DNA of 39,089 bases, taken from positions 1 to 39,089 of the forward strand of contig CAKOYA010000009.1 of the NCBI GenBank assembly GCA_934130325.1. The letters run 5' to 3'. The stretch's first letter is position 1. The number at the start of each line of letters is the position of its first letter. This stretch comes from an uncultured Clostridia bacterium. GTDB taxonomy: Bacteria > Bacillota > Clostridia > TANB77 > CAG-465. The notes beneath the pieces are model-generated. The model had not been told where the DNA came from, ran no database searches, and was given only the letters and a program-made list of their open reading frames with translations. Shown one piece after another: positions 8,641-16,886 of the stretch. A program made the position numbers and the translations under genes.

Positions 8641-9666
8641 ATGATTGTTAAATCGTGTATTGTTTTTATTTTAATACTTGTAAATGGTGTTTTTTCAGCT
8701 TCTGAAATTGCATTTTTATCACTAGATAAATTAGAGTTGAAATCAAAAGTAAAAGACAAAAATAAAAAGGCAATTAAAATAGACAAAATGCTCAAAAACA
8801 CTAGTAGTTTTCTTGCTACTATTCAGATAGGCATAACACTTGCGGGATTTTTAGCTAGTGCTTTTGCAGCAGATACTTTTGTGGATAATTTAGTTTTATA
8901 TTTAGATTTTATTAAAATATCAGAATCTATTTTAAAACCTATACTTGTAGTTATTGTAACGTGTATTCTTTCATATTTTACATTGGTATTAGGAGAACTG
9001 GTACCAAAAAAGGTAGCTATGGCTTATCCAGAAAAAGTAGCATATAGTGTTGTAAGTATTATAGATATACTTATGAAGTGTACGTACCCATTTGTATTGT
9101 TACTCACTAGTTCTACGAATATAATTTCTAAAATGTTAGGCATTAAAGATAAGAAAAGTAAACCAATTACAGAAGAAAGAATAAAAGAAATAATAGTAAA
9201 TGGAACAGATGAAGGCGCAATTGAAGAGGGAGAGAAAAAATTAATATTTAATATATTTAATTTTAATGATGTTGAGGCTTCACAAATAATGACACCTAAA
9301 GAAAATGTTGTATCAATTGATGTCGATATAACTAAAGAAAAATTGTTAAATATAATAAAAAAGTCAAAATTTACAAGAATGCCCGTATATAACAAAGAAA
9401 AAGATTATATAATAGGAATTCTTAATATAAAAGATATTATTGTAGATTATAAAAAATACAAAAGATTAAATATTTTGGATATGATGCATAACCCTATATT
9501 TGTAAATGAAAATGATAAAGTAGATGATATATTTAAAATTATGCAGGCAAAGCATCAAGCCATGGTAATAGTAAAAGATGACGACGATAACTTTGTAGGT
9601 ATTATAACTATGGAAGATACTATTGAAGAAATAGTTGGGAATATTTTTGACGAATTTGACGATTAA
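8641..9666 (+). CDS. CNNM/CBS domain membrane protein (HlyC/CorC family), shortened C-terminus
   Basis: A member of the hemolysin C/CorC family with an N-terminal CNNM (DUF21) membrane domain of about four helices (residues 1-145; SASEIAF and the TLVLGELVPKKVA motif). A cytoplasmic pair of CBS domains follows (about 205-335; IMTPKENVVSID, RMPVYNKE, DNFVGIITMEDTIEEIVGNIFDE). Family members are linked to Mg2+/Co2+ transport or efflux. The protein ends right after the second CBS domain and lacks the CorC_HlyC domain found in most homologues. I place the start at ATG 8641, spaced properly from GAAAGGA; an in-frame ATG at 8626 has no ribosome binding site. It lies 29 bases after the pilin-like gene. 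Confidence 0.87.
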   Translation: MIVKSCIVFILILVNGVFSASEIAFLSLDKLELKSKVKDKNKKAIKIDKMLKNTSSFLATIQIGITLAGFLASAFAADTFVDNLVLYLDFIKISESILKPILVVIVTCILSYFTLVLGELVPKKVAMAYPEKVAYSVVSIIDILMKCTYPFVLLLTSSTNIISKMLGIKDKKSKPITEERIKEIIVNGTDEGAIEEGEKKLIFNIFNFNDVEASQIMTPKENVVSIDVDITKEKLLNIIKKSKFTRMPVYNKEKDYIIGILNIKDIIVDYKKYKRLNILDMMHNPIFVNENDKVDDIFKIMQAKHQAMVIVKDDDDNFVGIITMEDTIEEIVGNIFDEFDD

Positions 9667-9688
9667 AAAATAAATATAATAATATATT

Positions 9689-9720
9689 AAAAAGTAAGAT
9701 AATAAGCTATCTTACTTTTT
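9689..9720. terminator. bidirectional terminator
   Basis: A 13-bp perfect stem (AAAAAGTAAGATA/TATCTTACTTTTT) with a 6-base loop. It serves the convergent CBS protein gene and the pseudouridine synthase gene. Confidence 0.9.
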
Positions 9721-9721
9721 A

Positions 9722-10636
9722 TCATATTAAACTTGACATATCGTCTGGTAAATCACATGTTATGGAGATGTTTTTTTTAGTTACAGGGTGAGTAAAAGAT
9801 ATACTAAAACAGTGTAATGCTTGTCTTTTTATATATTTATAAATATCATTGTAATTGGCATTTGCGTATAATTCATCGCCTAGGAGACTATGGCCTATAT
9901 GTGACATATGAACCCTTATTTGATGTGTTCTTCCAGTATGTAAAATAATCTTTAAAATCGAATATTTTTTTTCACTATTTATTTTTTGTACATAATATTC
10001 TGTTTTTGCGTTTTTACCATTTGGATTTACTTCTCTTAAAATTATAGTATTTTCTTTTCTTGCAATTGGCATATCAATAATTCCATGTGGATCTTTTAGT
10101 ATTCCGTGTACTATAGCTATATATTGCTTCTTTAAATTAATTATTGTCTTTTTTTGAACAAATAGTTCTTGTATGTATGAATGCTTAGCAAATATGCATA
10201 TTCCAGTTGTATTATGGTCTAGTCTAGTAACTATATGTATGTTATATATTCCTTGCTTTTTTAGATAATGTGCAACACCATTTGAAAGTGTATTTTCATA
10301 ATTATCACATGATGGATGAACAGGCATATTGGCTGGTTTATTCAATATAAGTAGATATTCATCTTCATATAAAATTTCAAGTGGCATTTTTTTTAATTTA
10401 AATTTATCCTCAAATTTAGTAGAAGGGACGATTTTTGACAAATCAATTGTAATTAAATCATTTTCTTTTACTATATGGTTTGTAAATACACATAAATTAT
10501 TAACAAAAATTGCTTTTAAGTCACGTAATTTTCTTAGTAATATATTAGAAACATACATTTTTTCTTTTAGAATTTCTTTTACACTTAAATTTATATCTTC
10601 TCTTTTAACTAAATATTCAAATTTCATAATACTCAT
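9722..10636 (-). CDS. RluA-family pseudouridine synthase
   Basis: A 304-residue RNA uridine isomerase. An S4-like N-terminal region (about 1-75) is followed by the RluA catalytic domain. The catalytic Asp lies in VTRLDHNTTG (family HRLDxxTSG), preceded by LNKPANMPVHPS and followed by GRTHQIRVHMSHIGHSLLGD. The rRNA or tRNA target cannot be assigned. The ATG at 10636 lies 7 bases downstream of a TATACT -10 on the same strand and no Shine-Dalgarno sequence precedes it, so the mRNA is probably leaderless. A second in-frame ATG at 10627 would have only a weak TGAG. The gene is divergent from trmN6. Confidence 0.9.
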   Translation of the reverse strand: MSIMKFEYLVKREDINLSVKEILKEKMYVSNILLRKLRDLKAIFVNNLCVFTNHIVKENDLITIDLSKIVPSTKFEDKFKLKKMPLEILYEDEYLLILNKPANMPVHPSCDNYENTLSNGVAHYLKKQGIYNIHIVTRLDHNTTGICIFAKHSYIQELFVQKKTIINLKKQYIAIVHGILKDPHGIIDMPIARKENTIILREVNPNGKNAKTEYYVQKINSEKKYSILKIILHTGRTHQIRVHMSHIGHSLLGDELYANANYNDIYKYIKRQALHCFSISFTHPVTKKNISITCDLPDDMSSLI

Positions 10637-10642
10637 ATAAAT

Positions 10643-10671
10643 AGTATAACATGAGAATATATAATAATCAA
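10643..10671 (-). promoter_or_regulatory. leaderless promoter of RluA-type gene
   Basis: On the minus strand: TTGATT (10671-10666), a 17-base spacer, TATACT (10648-10643) with a TGT extension. The expected start of transcription coincides with the ATG at 10636. Confidence 0.8.
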
Positions 10672-10678
10672 ATATGTA

Positions 10679-10707
10679 TTGAATTTTATTTGAAATTATG
10701 TTAATAT
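10679..10707 (+). promoter_or_regulatory. leaderless promoter of trmN6
   Basis: TTGAAT at 10679-10684, a 17-base spacer, TAATAT at 10702-10707 with a TGT extension. The expected start of transcription coincides with the ATG at 10714. Confidence 0.8.
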
Positions 10708-10713
10708 ATTCTT

Positions 10714-11487
10714 ATGAAAAAATTAATTTTAGAAGAAAATGAAAGAATAGATGATTTAAATTTAGGAGGATTAAAATTAATCCAGAATAAAAAGTATTTT
10801 TGTTTTGGAACGGATAGTGTACTTTTAGCAAATTTTGTAAATTCAAAGAAAAATAGTAAGATTGTGGATTTTTGTAGTGGTAGTGGAGTAATATCATTAA
10901 TTATTTCAAAGAAAAAAGAATATGATAAGATTTTTTCTGTAGAAATACAGAATGAAATGTTTAACTTATTACAGAAAAATATTGATTTTAACAATTTAAA
11001 TTTAGCCATATTTCCAATAAATTCTGATGTGAAGGATATACAATTCATAAGGAAAAAGATCTTAGAAAACTCAGGTAATGGTACAGTTGATATTATAGTG
11101 TGTAATCCACCATATAAAAAAGTTGGTAGTGGTATAAAAAATGATGAAAACGTTAAATTTATCGCAAGGCATGAGGTACTGTGCAATTTAGAAGACATAT
11201 TTTCTAGTAGTTCAAAACTATTAAATACCAAAGGAAAACTATATATTGTTCATAAGCCTGAAAGACTTTCAGATCTTATATCTATTGCTAGAAAATATAG
11301 ATTAGAACCAAAAAGAATAAGATTTGTTCAGCCAAATATTCTATTAAAACCAAGTATTGTTTTAATAGAATATGTAAAGGATGGAAAAAACGAAATAATA
11401 GTTGAAAAAAATTTAATTGAGTATGAGGAAAACGGAGATTATACAAAGGAATTTTTAGAAATATATAATTCTAAAGAAATATTTTAG
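10714..11487 (+). CDS. trmN6: tRNA1(Val) A37 N6-methyltransferase-like protein (YabB/TrmN6)
   Basis: A class I SAM-dependent methyltransferase of 257 residues. The SAM loop is VDFCSGSGVIS at about 49-59. The N6-adenine methyltransferase motif IV reads VCNPPYKK at about 129-136. Relatives (B. subtilis YabB, E. coli YfiC) methylate A37 of tRNA1(Val). The rsmI gene follows by 13 bases, the same order as yabB-yabC in B. subtilis, which supports the call. There is no Shine-Dalgarno before the ATG, which sits 7 bases from the -10, so translation is probably leaderless. Confidence 0.88.
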   Translation: MKKLILEENERIDDLNLGGLKLIQNKKYFCFGTDSVLLANFVNSKKNSKIVDFCSGSGVISLIISKKKEYDKIFSVEIQNEMFNLLQKNIDFNNLNLAIFPINSDVKDIQFIRKKILENSGNGTVDIIVCNPPYKKVGSGIKNDENVKFIARHEVLCNLEDIFSSSSKLLNTKGKLYIVHKPERLSDLISIARKYRLEPKRIRFVQPNILLKPSIVLIEYVKDGKNEIIVEKNLIEYEENGDYTKEFLEIYNSKEIF

Positions 11488-11500
11488 GAGGAGAAGTTTT

Positions 11501-12355
11501 ATGGGAGAGATAGAAAAAGGAACGCTGTATGTTATAGGTACTCCTATAGGAAATTTAGGAGATATTACTTTAAGAGCAATAGAAACATTCAAAAAGGTTG
11601 ATATAGTTTTAGCTGAAGATACAAGACAAACTCTAAAGCTTTTAAATCATTTGAATATAGAAAAGCACTTAATAAGTTATCACAGACATAATGAAGATGA
11701 AAAAATAGAAAAGGTTGTTAGTTTTTTAGATTCTGGAAAAAGTTTGGGGCTAGTATCAGATGCAGGAATGCCAGTTATATCTGATCCGGGTCAAAACCTT
11801 GTTAAGTATTTAGTAGAAAATGGATATAGAGTTGAAGTTATACCTGGTGTTACTGCACTTACTACCGCTATAGTAGGAAGTGGATTAGATAGTACAAGAT
11901 TTGCATTTGAAGGATTTTTATCTGTTAATAAAAAGCAAAGGAAAGCAAGACTTGAGGAACTTAAATTAGAACAAAGAACATTAATTTTTTACGAAGCACC
12001 ACATAAGATACTTAATACACTAAAAGATATGTTAGTCTATTTTGGAAACAGAAAAATTTGTATTGCAAGAGAGCTTACAAAGATACATGAAGAATATATT
12101 TATTCTACAATAGAAGAAGAAATAAAAAATATAGAGGAAATAGGCATAAGAGGTGAAATAGTATTAGTAATTGAGGGTAAAGATAAATTAAGTCTTCAAA
12201 ATGAACAAAGAGAACAGTTAAATAATATAAGTACTAAACAATTAGTACAAAAAGAAATAGAAAAAGGAGTAAGTAAAAAAGAAGCAATAAAGATAATTGC
12301 AAAATTAAAAGGTATAAATAAAAATGATGTATATAAAGAATGTTTAGATATTTAG
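11501..12355 (+). CDS. rsmI: 16S rRNA (cytidine1402-2'-O)-methyltransferase
   Basis: RsmI adds the ribose methyl group to C1402 in the ribosomal P site, together with RsmH (N4). The 284-residue protein shows the family's tetrapyrrole-methylase fold: LYVIGTPIGNLGDIT at about 8-22, AEDTRQT, VSDAGMPVISDPG and VIPGVTALTTAIVGSGL. The C-terminal helical domain is present. A strong TAGGAGGAG ribosome binding site lies upstream, and the gene is cotranscribed with trmN6. Confidence 0.95.
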   Translation: MGEIEKGTLYVIGTPIGNLGDITLRAIETFKKVDIVLAEDTRQTLKLLNHLNIEKHLISYHRHNEDEKIEKVVSFLDSGKSLGLVSDAGMPVISDPGQNLVKYLVENGYRVEVIPGVTALTTAIVGSGLDSTRFAFEGFLSVNKKQRKARLEELKLEQRTLIFYEAPHKILNTLKDMLVYFGNRKICIARELTKIHEEYIYSTIEEEIKNIEEIGIRGEIVLVIEGKDKLSLQNEQREQLNNISTKQLVQKEIEKGVSKKEAIKIIAKLKGINKNDVYKECLDI

Positions 12356-12366
12356 TAGTGTTTTGG

Positions 12367-12396
12367 TTGAAATATATATCTATTTAATGATATAAT
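12367..12396 (+). promoter_or_regulatory. promoter of PHP-domain gene
   Basis: TTGAAA at 12367-12372, an 18-base spacer, TATAAT at 12391-12396 with a TGA extension. Confidence 0.8.
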
Positions 12397-12443
12397 AATT
12401 GTAGAAAGGTATAAAATCTTTAATATAATTAGGAGGGATTTTT

Positions 12444-13328
12444 ATGGGATTTATTGATTTACATATTCATTCTAAATATTCTGATGGAAAATGCACCTTA
12501 AATGAGTTACTTGATATGGCGTTAAAAAATAATGTGTCTGTGTTGTCGTTAACAGAACATTATAATTTATCTTCATTGTATCTTGCTCGGAAATTAGTAA
12601 AAACAAATGAAAAATACAAAAATATTGAGATAGTTCCAGGAATTGAAATTGGCGCTAAATTGGACGGATTTGGACTATCAAAAAAACATGTATGTCATAT
12701 ACTAGCGTATTATGTTTCAAATAAAATATATTCTGTTTTAAAAGAATATGAAACAGATAGAAAAAGTACAAATGAAAGGATAATATGTATTTTAAATAAT
12801 GCAGGAATACCTATTTCATATAAAAAAGTGTATAAATTTTCAAGAAAGGAAAGTATTGGAAGGTATGATATTGCCAAATACCTTGCTGATAAAGGATATG
12901 TTCATAATATTGAAGAGGCGTATTTTAAGTACTTGGATTATGGACAAATGGCCCACGTTGAAAGGAAAAAAATGTCACCTCAAGTGTTAATAAAAGCAAT
13001 AATAAGTTGCGGAGGTGTTCCTGTTATAGCGCATCCTAAGAGCTTAAAATTAAATCCTTACGATTTAGATGAGTTTATAAAAATGCTTGTAGATTGTGGA
13101 CTTGCAGGGATAGAACTATATAATCCTAGAATGAAAGAACAAGATTTCTTGGTATATAATGAAATAGTAAAAAAGTACAATTTAATTGGTACAGTTGGTA
13201 GTGATTTCCATAAAATAGGAGGAGAAGTTCAAATTGGGCTTGGAATAGATAACAATCTTTGTATAAGTGATTATTCAATTATACAAAAATTAAAAGAAGT
13301 AAAACATTCTATTGATTTTAAAAATTAA
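12444..13328 (+). CDS. PHP-domain phosphoesterase (TrpH/RNase AM-like)
   Basis: A 294-residue PHP metal-dependent phosphoesterase. Metal-ligand motifs are visible: DLHIHSKYSDG at about 5-15, SLTEHYN (family TDHN/D), EIVPGIEIGA, VIAHPKS and VGSDFHK near the C-terminus. Relatives act as 5'-3' exonucleases on short RNA or as 3',5'-nucleotide phosphatases; the true substrate is uncertain. Codon 49 is an in-frame CGG (12588-12590) read straight through without a frame change. That matters as a counterexample to the CGG shift sites elsewhere in the window. The ribosome binding site is TTAGGAGGG. Confidence 0.87.
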   Translation: MGFIDLHIHSKYSDGKCTLNELLDMALKNNVSVLSLTEHYNLSSLYLARKLVKTNEKYKNIEIVPGIEIGAKLDGFGLSKKHVCHILAYYVSNKIYSVLKEYETDRKSTNERIICILNNAGIPISYKKVYKFSRKESIGRYDIAKYLADKGYVHNIEEAYFKYLDYGQMAHVERKKMSPQVLIKAIISCGGVPVIAHPKSLKLNPYDLDEFIKMLVDCGLAGIELYNPRMKEQDFLVYNEIVKKYNLIGTVGSDFHKIGGEVQIGLGIDNNLCISDYSIIQKLKEVKHSIDFKN

Positions 13329-13334
13329 ATATAC

Positions 13335-13368
13335 AAGGTGTCTAGAAATGTCTAGGCATCTTTTTTTA
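13335..13368 (+). terminator. terminator after PHP gene
   Basis: A 12-bp stem (AAGGTGTCTAGA facing TCTAGGCATCTT, two G-U pairs) with loop AATG, then a T-run. Confidence 0.9.
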
Positions 13369-13444
13369 AATAGTGGGTATTAGTAAGTTATTATTATGTA
13401 TCAATAAAAAGTGTACTAGCATAATATATTAAAGGAGGAAAGAA

Positions 13445-13777
13445 GTGTATAACATGATTTTAGAAATAACTTTAAAATATTGGATTGAAATATTATTCGG
13501 GGTTATTTGTAGTATATTTGGATTTGTTATAAAATTATTTTTTAAAAAGATAAAAGATCTGTATGAAAAGCAAAAAGCAATAGAAAATGGAGTACAAGCA
13601 TTATTAAAAACTAAACTAATATCTAAATATAATGAATGTATGTTGAAACATGAAATTACTATAGTTGAAAGAGAAGATATTAATAATATGTACAATGAAT
13701 ATGTAAATCTTGGAGGAAATGGTACTGTTAAACATTTAATACAAGAAATTTTGAATTTACCTACAAAGGGGGAATAA
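13445..13777 (+). CDS. phage-type small membrane protein (lysis-module type)
   Basis: A 110-residue protein with one membrane helix (about 14-33), a basic stretch, and a soluble tail containing KYNECMLKHEITIVERE and YVNLGGNGTVKHLIQEI. I recognise this pattern from small proteins next to holins in clostridial prophages; the exact role is unknown. The GTG start is well spaced (6 bases) from AGGAGG. It is followed after 2 bases by a second small membrane protein. No endolysin, tail or integrase gene is nearby, so this is an orphan or domesticated pair rather than a prophage. Confidence 0.65.
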   Translation: MYNMILEITLKYWIEILFGVICSIFGFVIKLFFKKIKDLYEKQKAIENGVQALLKTKLISKYNECMLKHEITIVEREDINNMYNEYVNLGGNGTVKHLIQEILNLPTKGE

Positions 13778-13779
13778 AA

Positions 13780-13977
13780 ATGAATGAATTGAGAAAACTA
13801 ATAGATGTTAAATCAATAGTAACGTTATCTTTAACAATATTATATTGTATATTATCAGTAATTGGGAAAGTAACACAAGAGTTTTTTAATATATATCTTA
13901 TGATTATTTCCTTTTATTTTGGAACACAACATCAAAAGAATTTTACTTCTAATAATGAAAATAAAAGTAAACAATAA
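13780..13977 (+). CDS. small holin-like membrane protein
   Basis: A 65-residue protein: MNELRKLIDVKSIVTLSLTI, two hydrophobic stretches (about 13-29 and 33-49) and a charged tail. The layout and the KLIDVKSIVTL start resemble holin-like proteins in clostridial phage lysis modules. A GGGGGAAT ribosome binding site precedes the ATG. It is presumably cotranslated with the upstream protein. A holin would make membrane pores, but without an endolysin the function here is unknown. Confidence 0.65.
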   Translation: MNELRKLIDVKSIVTLSLTILYCILSVIGKVTQEFFNIYLMIISFYFGTQHQKNFTSNNENKSKQ

Positions 13978-13997
13978 ATAGTAAAATTTAAATTATG

Positions 13998-14026
13998 TTG
14001 ACTTTAGTAGGCTAAAATGATATAAT
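13998..14026 (+). promoter_or_regulatory. promoter of rsmE
   Basis: TTGACT at 13998-14003, a 17-base spacer, TATAAT at 14021-14026 with a TGA extension. A near-ideal sigma-A promoter. Confidence 0.9.
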
Positions 14027-14050
14027 ACTAGTGTAAAAGGAGATATGATT

Positions 14051-14788
14051 ATGGCAAGAAGGTTTATTGTTGATGAAAAAAATATAGAAACAATTGAAAA
14101 TAATAAAATGTTGATTAATGGCCCGGAAGTAAAACACATACAGGTTTTAAGACATAATATTAATGATGATATAATAGTAAACGAATATATATGTAAAATA
14201 ATTGAAATGACAAGAGATACAGTATTATTAGAGAAAGTTGCTATATCTCCTAAGATAGGCGAGCCTGATGTGAATGTCCATTTATATATGGCATTACTAA
14301 AAGGTGATAAAATGGATTTCGTAATTCAAAAGGCAGTAGAACTCGGAGTAAAAGAAATAACTCCATTTGTGTCTAAAAATGTGGTAGTAAAATTAGATGA
14401 TAAATCAAAAATAAAAAAGCATGAAAAATATCAAAGAATCTCATCAGAAGCATGTAAGCAGTGTGGAAGAAGTGACTTTGTTAAAATAAATGATATTTAT
14501 GAATTTAGTGAGGTATTAAATCAAGTTTCATCACAAAATGTTGTACTTTTTGCATATGAAAAAGAAGATAATAAAAAATTAAAAGATATTTTAAGCACAT
14601 GCCAAACCTTTAATGTAAAAGAATTATCTATTATTGTTGGTGCAGAAGGAGGTTTTACTGAAGGCGAAGCAGATGCCTTAAGGTATCTAGAAAATGTTGA
14701 ATGTATAAGCTTGGGAACAAGAATTTTAAGGGCTGAAACTGCAGCTATTAATTTGGTTTCTATAGTTATGTACGAATTAGATGATTAG
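14051..14788 (+). CDS. rsmE: 16S rRNA (uridine1498-N3)-methyltransferase
   Basis: RsmE is a SPOUT-class enzyme that methylates U1498 of 16S rRNA. The protein starts MARRFIVDEKNI and has a PUA-like N-terminal domain. The knotted SAM-binding region has MALLKGDKMDFVIQKAVELG, SEACKQCGR, IIVGAEGGFT and SLGTRILRAETAAI. The start is set at ATG 14051 because the AAAAGGAGAT ribosome binding site is correctly spaced from it; an in-frame ATG at 14045 is too close. prmA, the usual upstream neighbour, is absent. Length 245 residues is normal. Confidence 0.95.
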   Translation: MARRFIVDEKNIETIENNKMLINGPEVKHIQVLRHNINDDIIVNEYICKIIEMTRDTVLLEKVAISPKIGEPDVNVHLYMALLKGDKMDFVIQKAVELGVKEITPFVSKNVVVKLDDKSKIKKHEKYQRISSEACKQCGRSDFVKINDIYEFSEVLNQVSSQNVVLFAYEKEDNKKLKDILSTCQTFNVKELSIIVGAEGGFTEGEADALRYLENVECISLGTRILRAETAAINLVSIVMYELDD

Positions 14789-14822
14789 TAGTAAGTATCA
14801 AAAGTTGACTTGGATAGAAAAT

Positions 14823-14860
14823 AAAATCCCTTCTTTAAATAAAAAAGAGGGGATTTTTGT
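14823..14860 (+). terminator. rsmE terminator
   Basis: A 14-bp stem (AAAATCCCTTCTTT facing AAAGAGGGGATTTT, one G-U pair), then a T-run. Confidence 0.9.
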
Positions 14861-14896
14861 AGTATTTGTAGAATTTATGTTACTGTTTTTCTTTTC

Positions 14897-14925
14897 TTGT
14901 AAATTTATAAAATATAGGATATAAT
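14897..14925 (+). promoter_or_regulatory. upstream (distal) ruvB promoter candidate
   Basis: TTGTAA at 14897-14902, a 17-base spacer, TATAAT at 14920-14925. It would give a leader of about 100 bases before ruvB. Confidence 0.55.
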
Positions 14926-14985
14926 ATATAAAATATTATGTACAAGAATAATTATAAAAATGTTTCAACTAATTTTAGCAAGATA

Positions 14986-15014
14986 TTGAAATTAAAACTT
15001 ATGTTTGATATAAT
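14986..15014 (+). promoter_or_regulatory. proximal ruvB promoter
   Basis: TTGAAA at 14986-14991, a 17-base spacer, TATAAT at 15009-15014 with a TGA extension. Confidence 0.85.
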
Positions 15015-15035
15015 GAAAAAAGAGGAGCGAGAAAA

Positions 15036-16043
15036 TTGATTGAAGATAGAGTAATATCACCAGAATACATAGAAGAAGAGGAAGTAATAGAAGAAGTATC
15101 TTTAAGACCTAACGCATTTGCTGAATATATAGGTCAGGAAAAAGTAAAGGAAAATTTAAAAGTATATATTGAGGCAGCAAAAAATAGAGGTGAAGCTTTA
15201 GACCATGTATTACTTTATGGACCTCCAGGACTTGGAAAAACCACACTAGCTACGATAATTGCAAATGAAATGGGGAGTAATATAAAAGTAACATCTGGAC
15301 CAGCTATAGATAAAGCAGGAGATTTGGCAGCAATTTTAACAAATTTGCAACCAAATGATGTATTGTTTATAGATGAAATTCATAGGCTAAATAAATCTGT
15401 TGAGGAAGTACTATATCCAGCACTTGAAGATTTTAACTTAGATATCATGATAGGAAAGGGACCTTCAGCACGTTCAATAAGATTGGATTTACCTAAGTTT
15501 ACACTTGTGGGAGCGACTACTAAAGCAGGTTCGCTATCTGCACCGCTAAGAGATAGATTTGGGATAATACATAAGTTAGAGTTATATAGTGAAAGGAATC
15601 TAGCTAAAATAATCACAAGAAGTGCAGAAATTTTAAATATTGAAATTGATGAGGATGCATCTTTAGAAATAGGTTCAAGGTGTAGAGGAACACCAAGGAT
15701 AGCCAATAGACTACTAAAAAGAGTAAGGGATTTTGCAGAAGTTGAAAATATGAATGTTATAAATTATAATATTGCTAAAAAGGCTTTAGATAGATTAGAA
15801 ATTGATGAATTAGGGCTTGATTTAACAGATCGTCAAATGTTAGAAACAGTTATAAAAAAATTTGCTGGCGGTCCGGTTGGACTTGATACTTTAGCAGCTT
15901 CAATTGGTGAAGATAGAGATACAATTGAGGATGTATATGAACCATACCTAATGCAAATAGGTTTTTTAACACGTTCTCCTAGAGGAAGAATTGCGACTAA
16001 ACTTGCATATGAACATTTAGGATTAGAATTTAATAAGGAGTAA
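15036..16043 (+). CDS. ruvB: Holliday junction branch-migration ATPase RuvB
   Basis: RuvB is the AAA+ motor that drives branch migration of Holliday junctions with RuvA. The 335-residue protein has Walker A GPPGLGKTT at about 66-74, Walker B LFIDEIHRL, sensor motif GATTKAGSLSAPLRDRFG and the C-terminal winged-helix part (ADR-like DLTDRQMLETVIKKFAGGPVGLDTLA, ending TPRGR-like SPRGRIATKLAYEHL). It begins with TTG, 8 bases after GAGGAG. ruvA, its usual neighbour, is not here. It starts a tight operon with DUF1653, queH and a membrane protein. Confidence 0.97.
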   Translation: MIEDRVISPEYIEEEEVIEEVSLRPNAFAEYIGQEKVKENLKVYIEAAKNRGEALDHVLLYGPPGLGKTTLATIIANEMGSNIKVTSGPAIDKAGDLAAILTNLQPNDVLFIDEIHRLNKSVEEVLYPALEDFNLDIMIGKGPSARSIRLDLPKFTLVGATTKAGSLSAPLRDRFGIIHKLELYSERNLAKIITRSAEILNIEIDEDASLEIGSRCRGTPRIANRLLKRVRDFAEVENMNVINYNIAKKALDRLEIDELGLDLTDRQMLETVIKKFAGGPVGLDTLAASIGEDRDTIEDVYEPYLMQIGFLTRSPRGRIATKLAYEHLGLEFNKE

Positions 16044-16048
16044 TATTT

Positions 16049-16312
16049 ATGGAAAGAGTTTTAAAAAAAGGAGTATACAGGCACTTTAAAGCAGCATATA
16101 TGTTGTATGAATTAATAGGGGAGGCTACTCATACAGAAACTGGTGAAAAGTTGGTAATATATAGAAATTTGTATGAGAAGGAAAACTTAAAAAAGGGACA
16201 AATTTGGGCAAGGCCTAAAGAAATGTTTATTTCAAAAGTTCCAGCAGGAAGGGAAAATCCGAATAATCAAGAGTATAGATTTGAATATATAGGGGAAGAT
16301 TTAGATGCGTAA
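16049..16312 (+). CDS. DUF1653 protein
   Basis: An 87-residue protein of the DUF1653 family: GVYRHFKAAYMLYELIGEA, then ETGEKLVIYRNLYE and IWARPKEMF. Function unknown; the fold is a small beta-rich domain. It starts 5 bases after ruvB and its end overlaps queH by 8 bases, indicating translational coupling. Confidence 0.85.
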   Translation: MERVLKKGVYRHFKAAYMLYELIGEATHTETGEKLVIYRNLYEKENLKKGQIWARPKEMFISKVPAGRENPNNQEYRFEYIGEDLDA

Positions 16313-16886
16313 ATTATTAATGCATGCATGTTGTGCACCATGTTTTGTTTATATAGAAGAAGATTTAAGAAAAAATGGCTTGTTAATTGAAAATGAAAAA
16401 TATGAAAAGATGGAATATACCGCTTGTTTTTATAATCCAAATATTCATCCAAAAGTAGAATACGAAAGAAGGAAAAATGCATTTATAGAGTTTTGTCAAA
16501 ATCAAGAGTGTGATTATGTAGTATTAGATGAATATAATTTAAATGATTATGTAAAATATGTTGTAGAAAATGTAGGTAAAGATAAAAAATATCAATCTAG
16601 GTGTGAATACTGCTATTACATGAGACTAAAAAGAGTATTTGAATATGCAAAGGAAAATAATTTTGATGTAGTTTCTACAACCCTTACAATAAGTCCATAT
16701 CAAAATCATAAATTAATACAAAAAGTAGGAGAAAAATTAAGTAAGGAATTTGGTATTCAATTTATATATGTAGATTATAGAGAACATTTTAGACAAGGTC
16801 AAAGAATGGCTCATGAATATGGAATATATAAGCAAAAATATTGTGGATGTGTATTTTCTTTTGATGATGGAAAGTGGGTGTACTAA
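16305..16886 (+). CDS. queH: epoxyqueuosine reductase QueH
   Basis: QueH (DUF208) reduces epoxyqueuosine to queuosine in tRNA wobble position 34, using an iron-sulfur cluster, in organisms that lack QueG. The 193-residue protein has LLMHACCAPC with Cys9 and Cys10, YNPNIHP, the second cysteine pair CEYCYYMR, TTLTISPYQNH, and the C-terminal KQKYCGC. All signature cysteines are present. It overlaps DUF1653 at its start, and its stop shares a base with the next ATG (TAATG). Confidence 0.93.
   Translation: MRKLLMHACCAPCFVYIEEDLRKNGLLIENEKYEKMEYTACFYNPNIHPKVEYERRKNAFIEFCQNQECDYVVLDEYNLNDYVKYVVENVGKDKKYQSRCEYCYYMRLKRVFEYAKENNFDVVSTTLTISPYQNHKLIQKVGEKLSKEFGIQFIYVDYREHFRQGQRMAHEYGIYKQKYCGCVFSFDDGKWVY

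Noticed and set aside
14804..14880. Promoter from TTGACT near 14804
   Set aside because: No -10 at the right distance; the rsmE terminator lies there.
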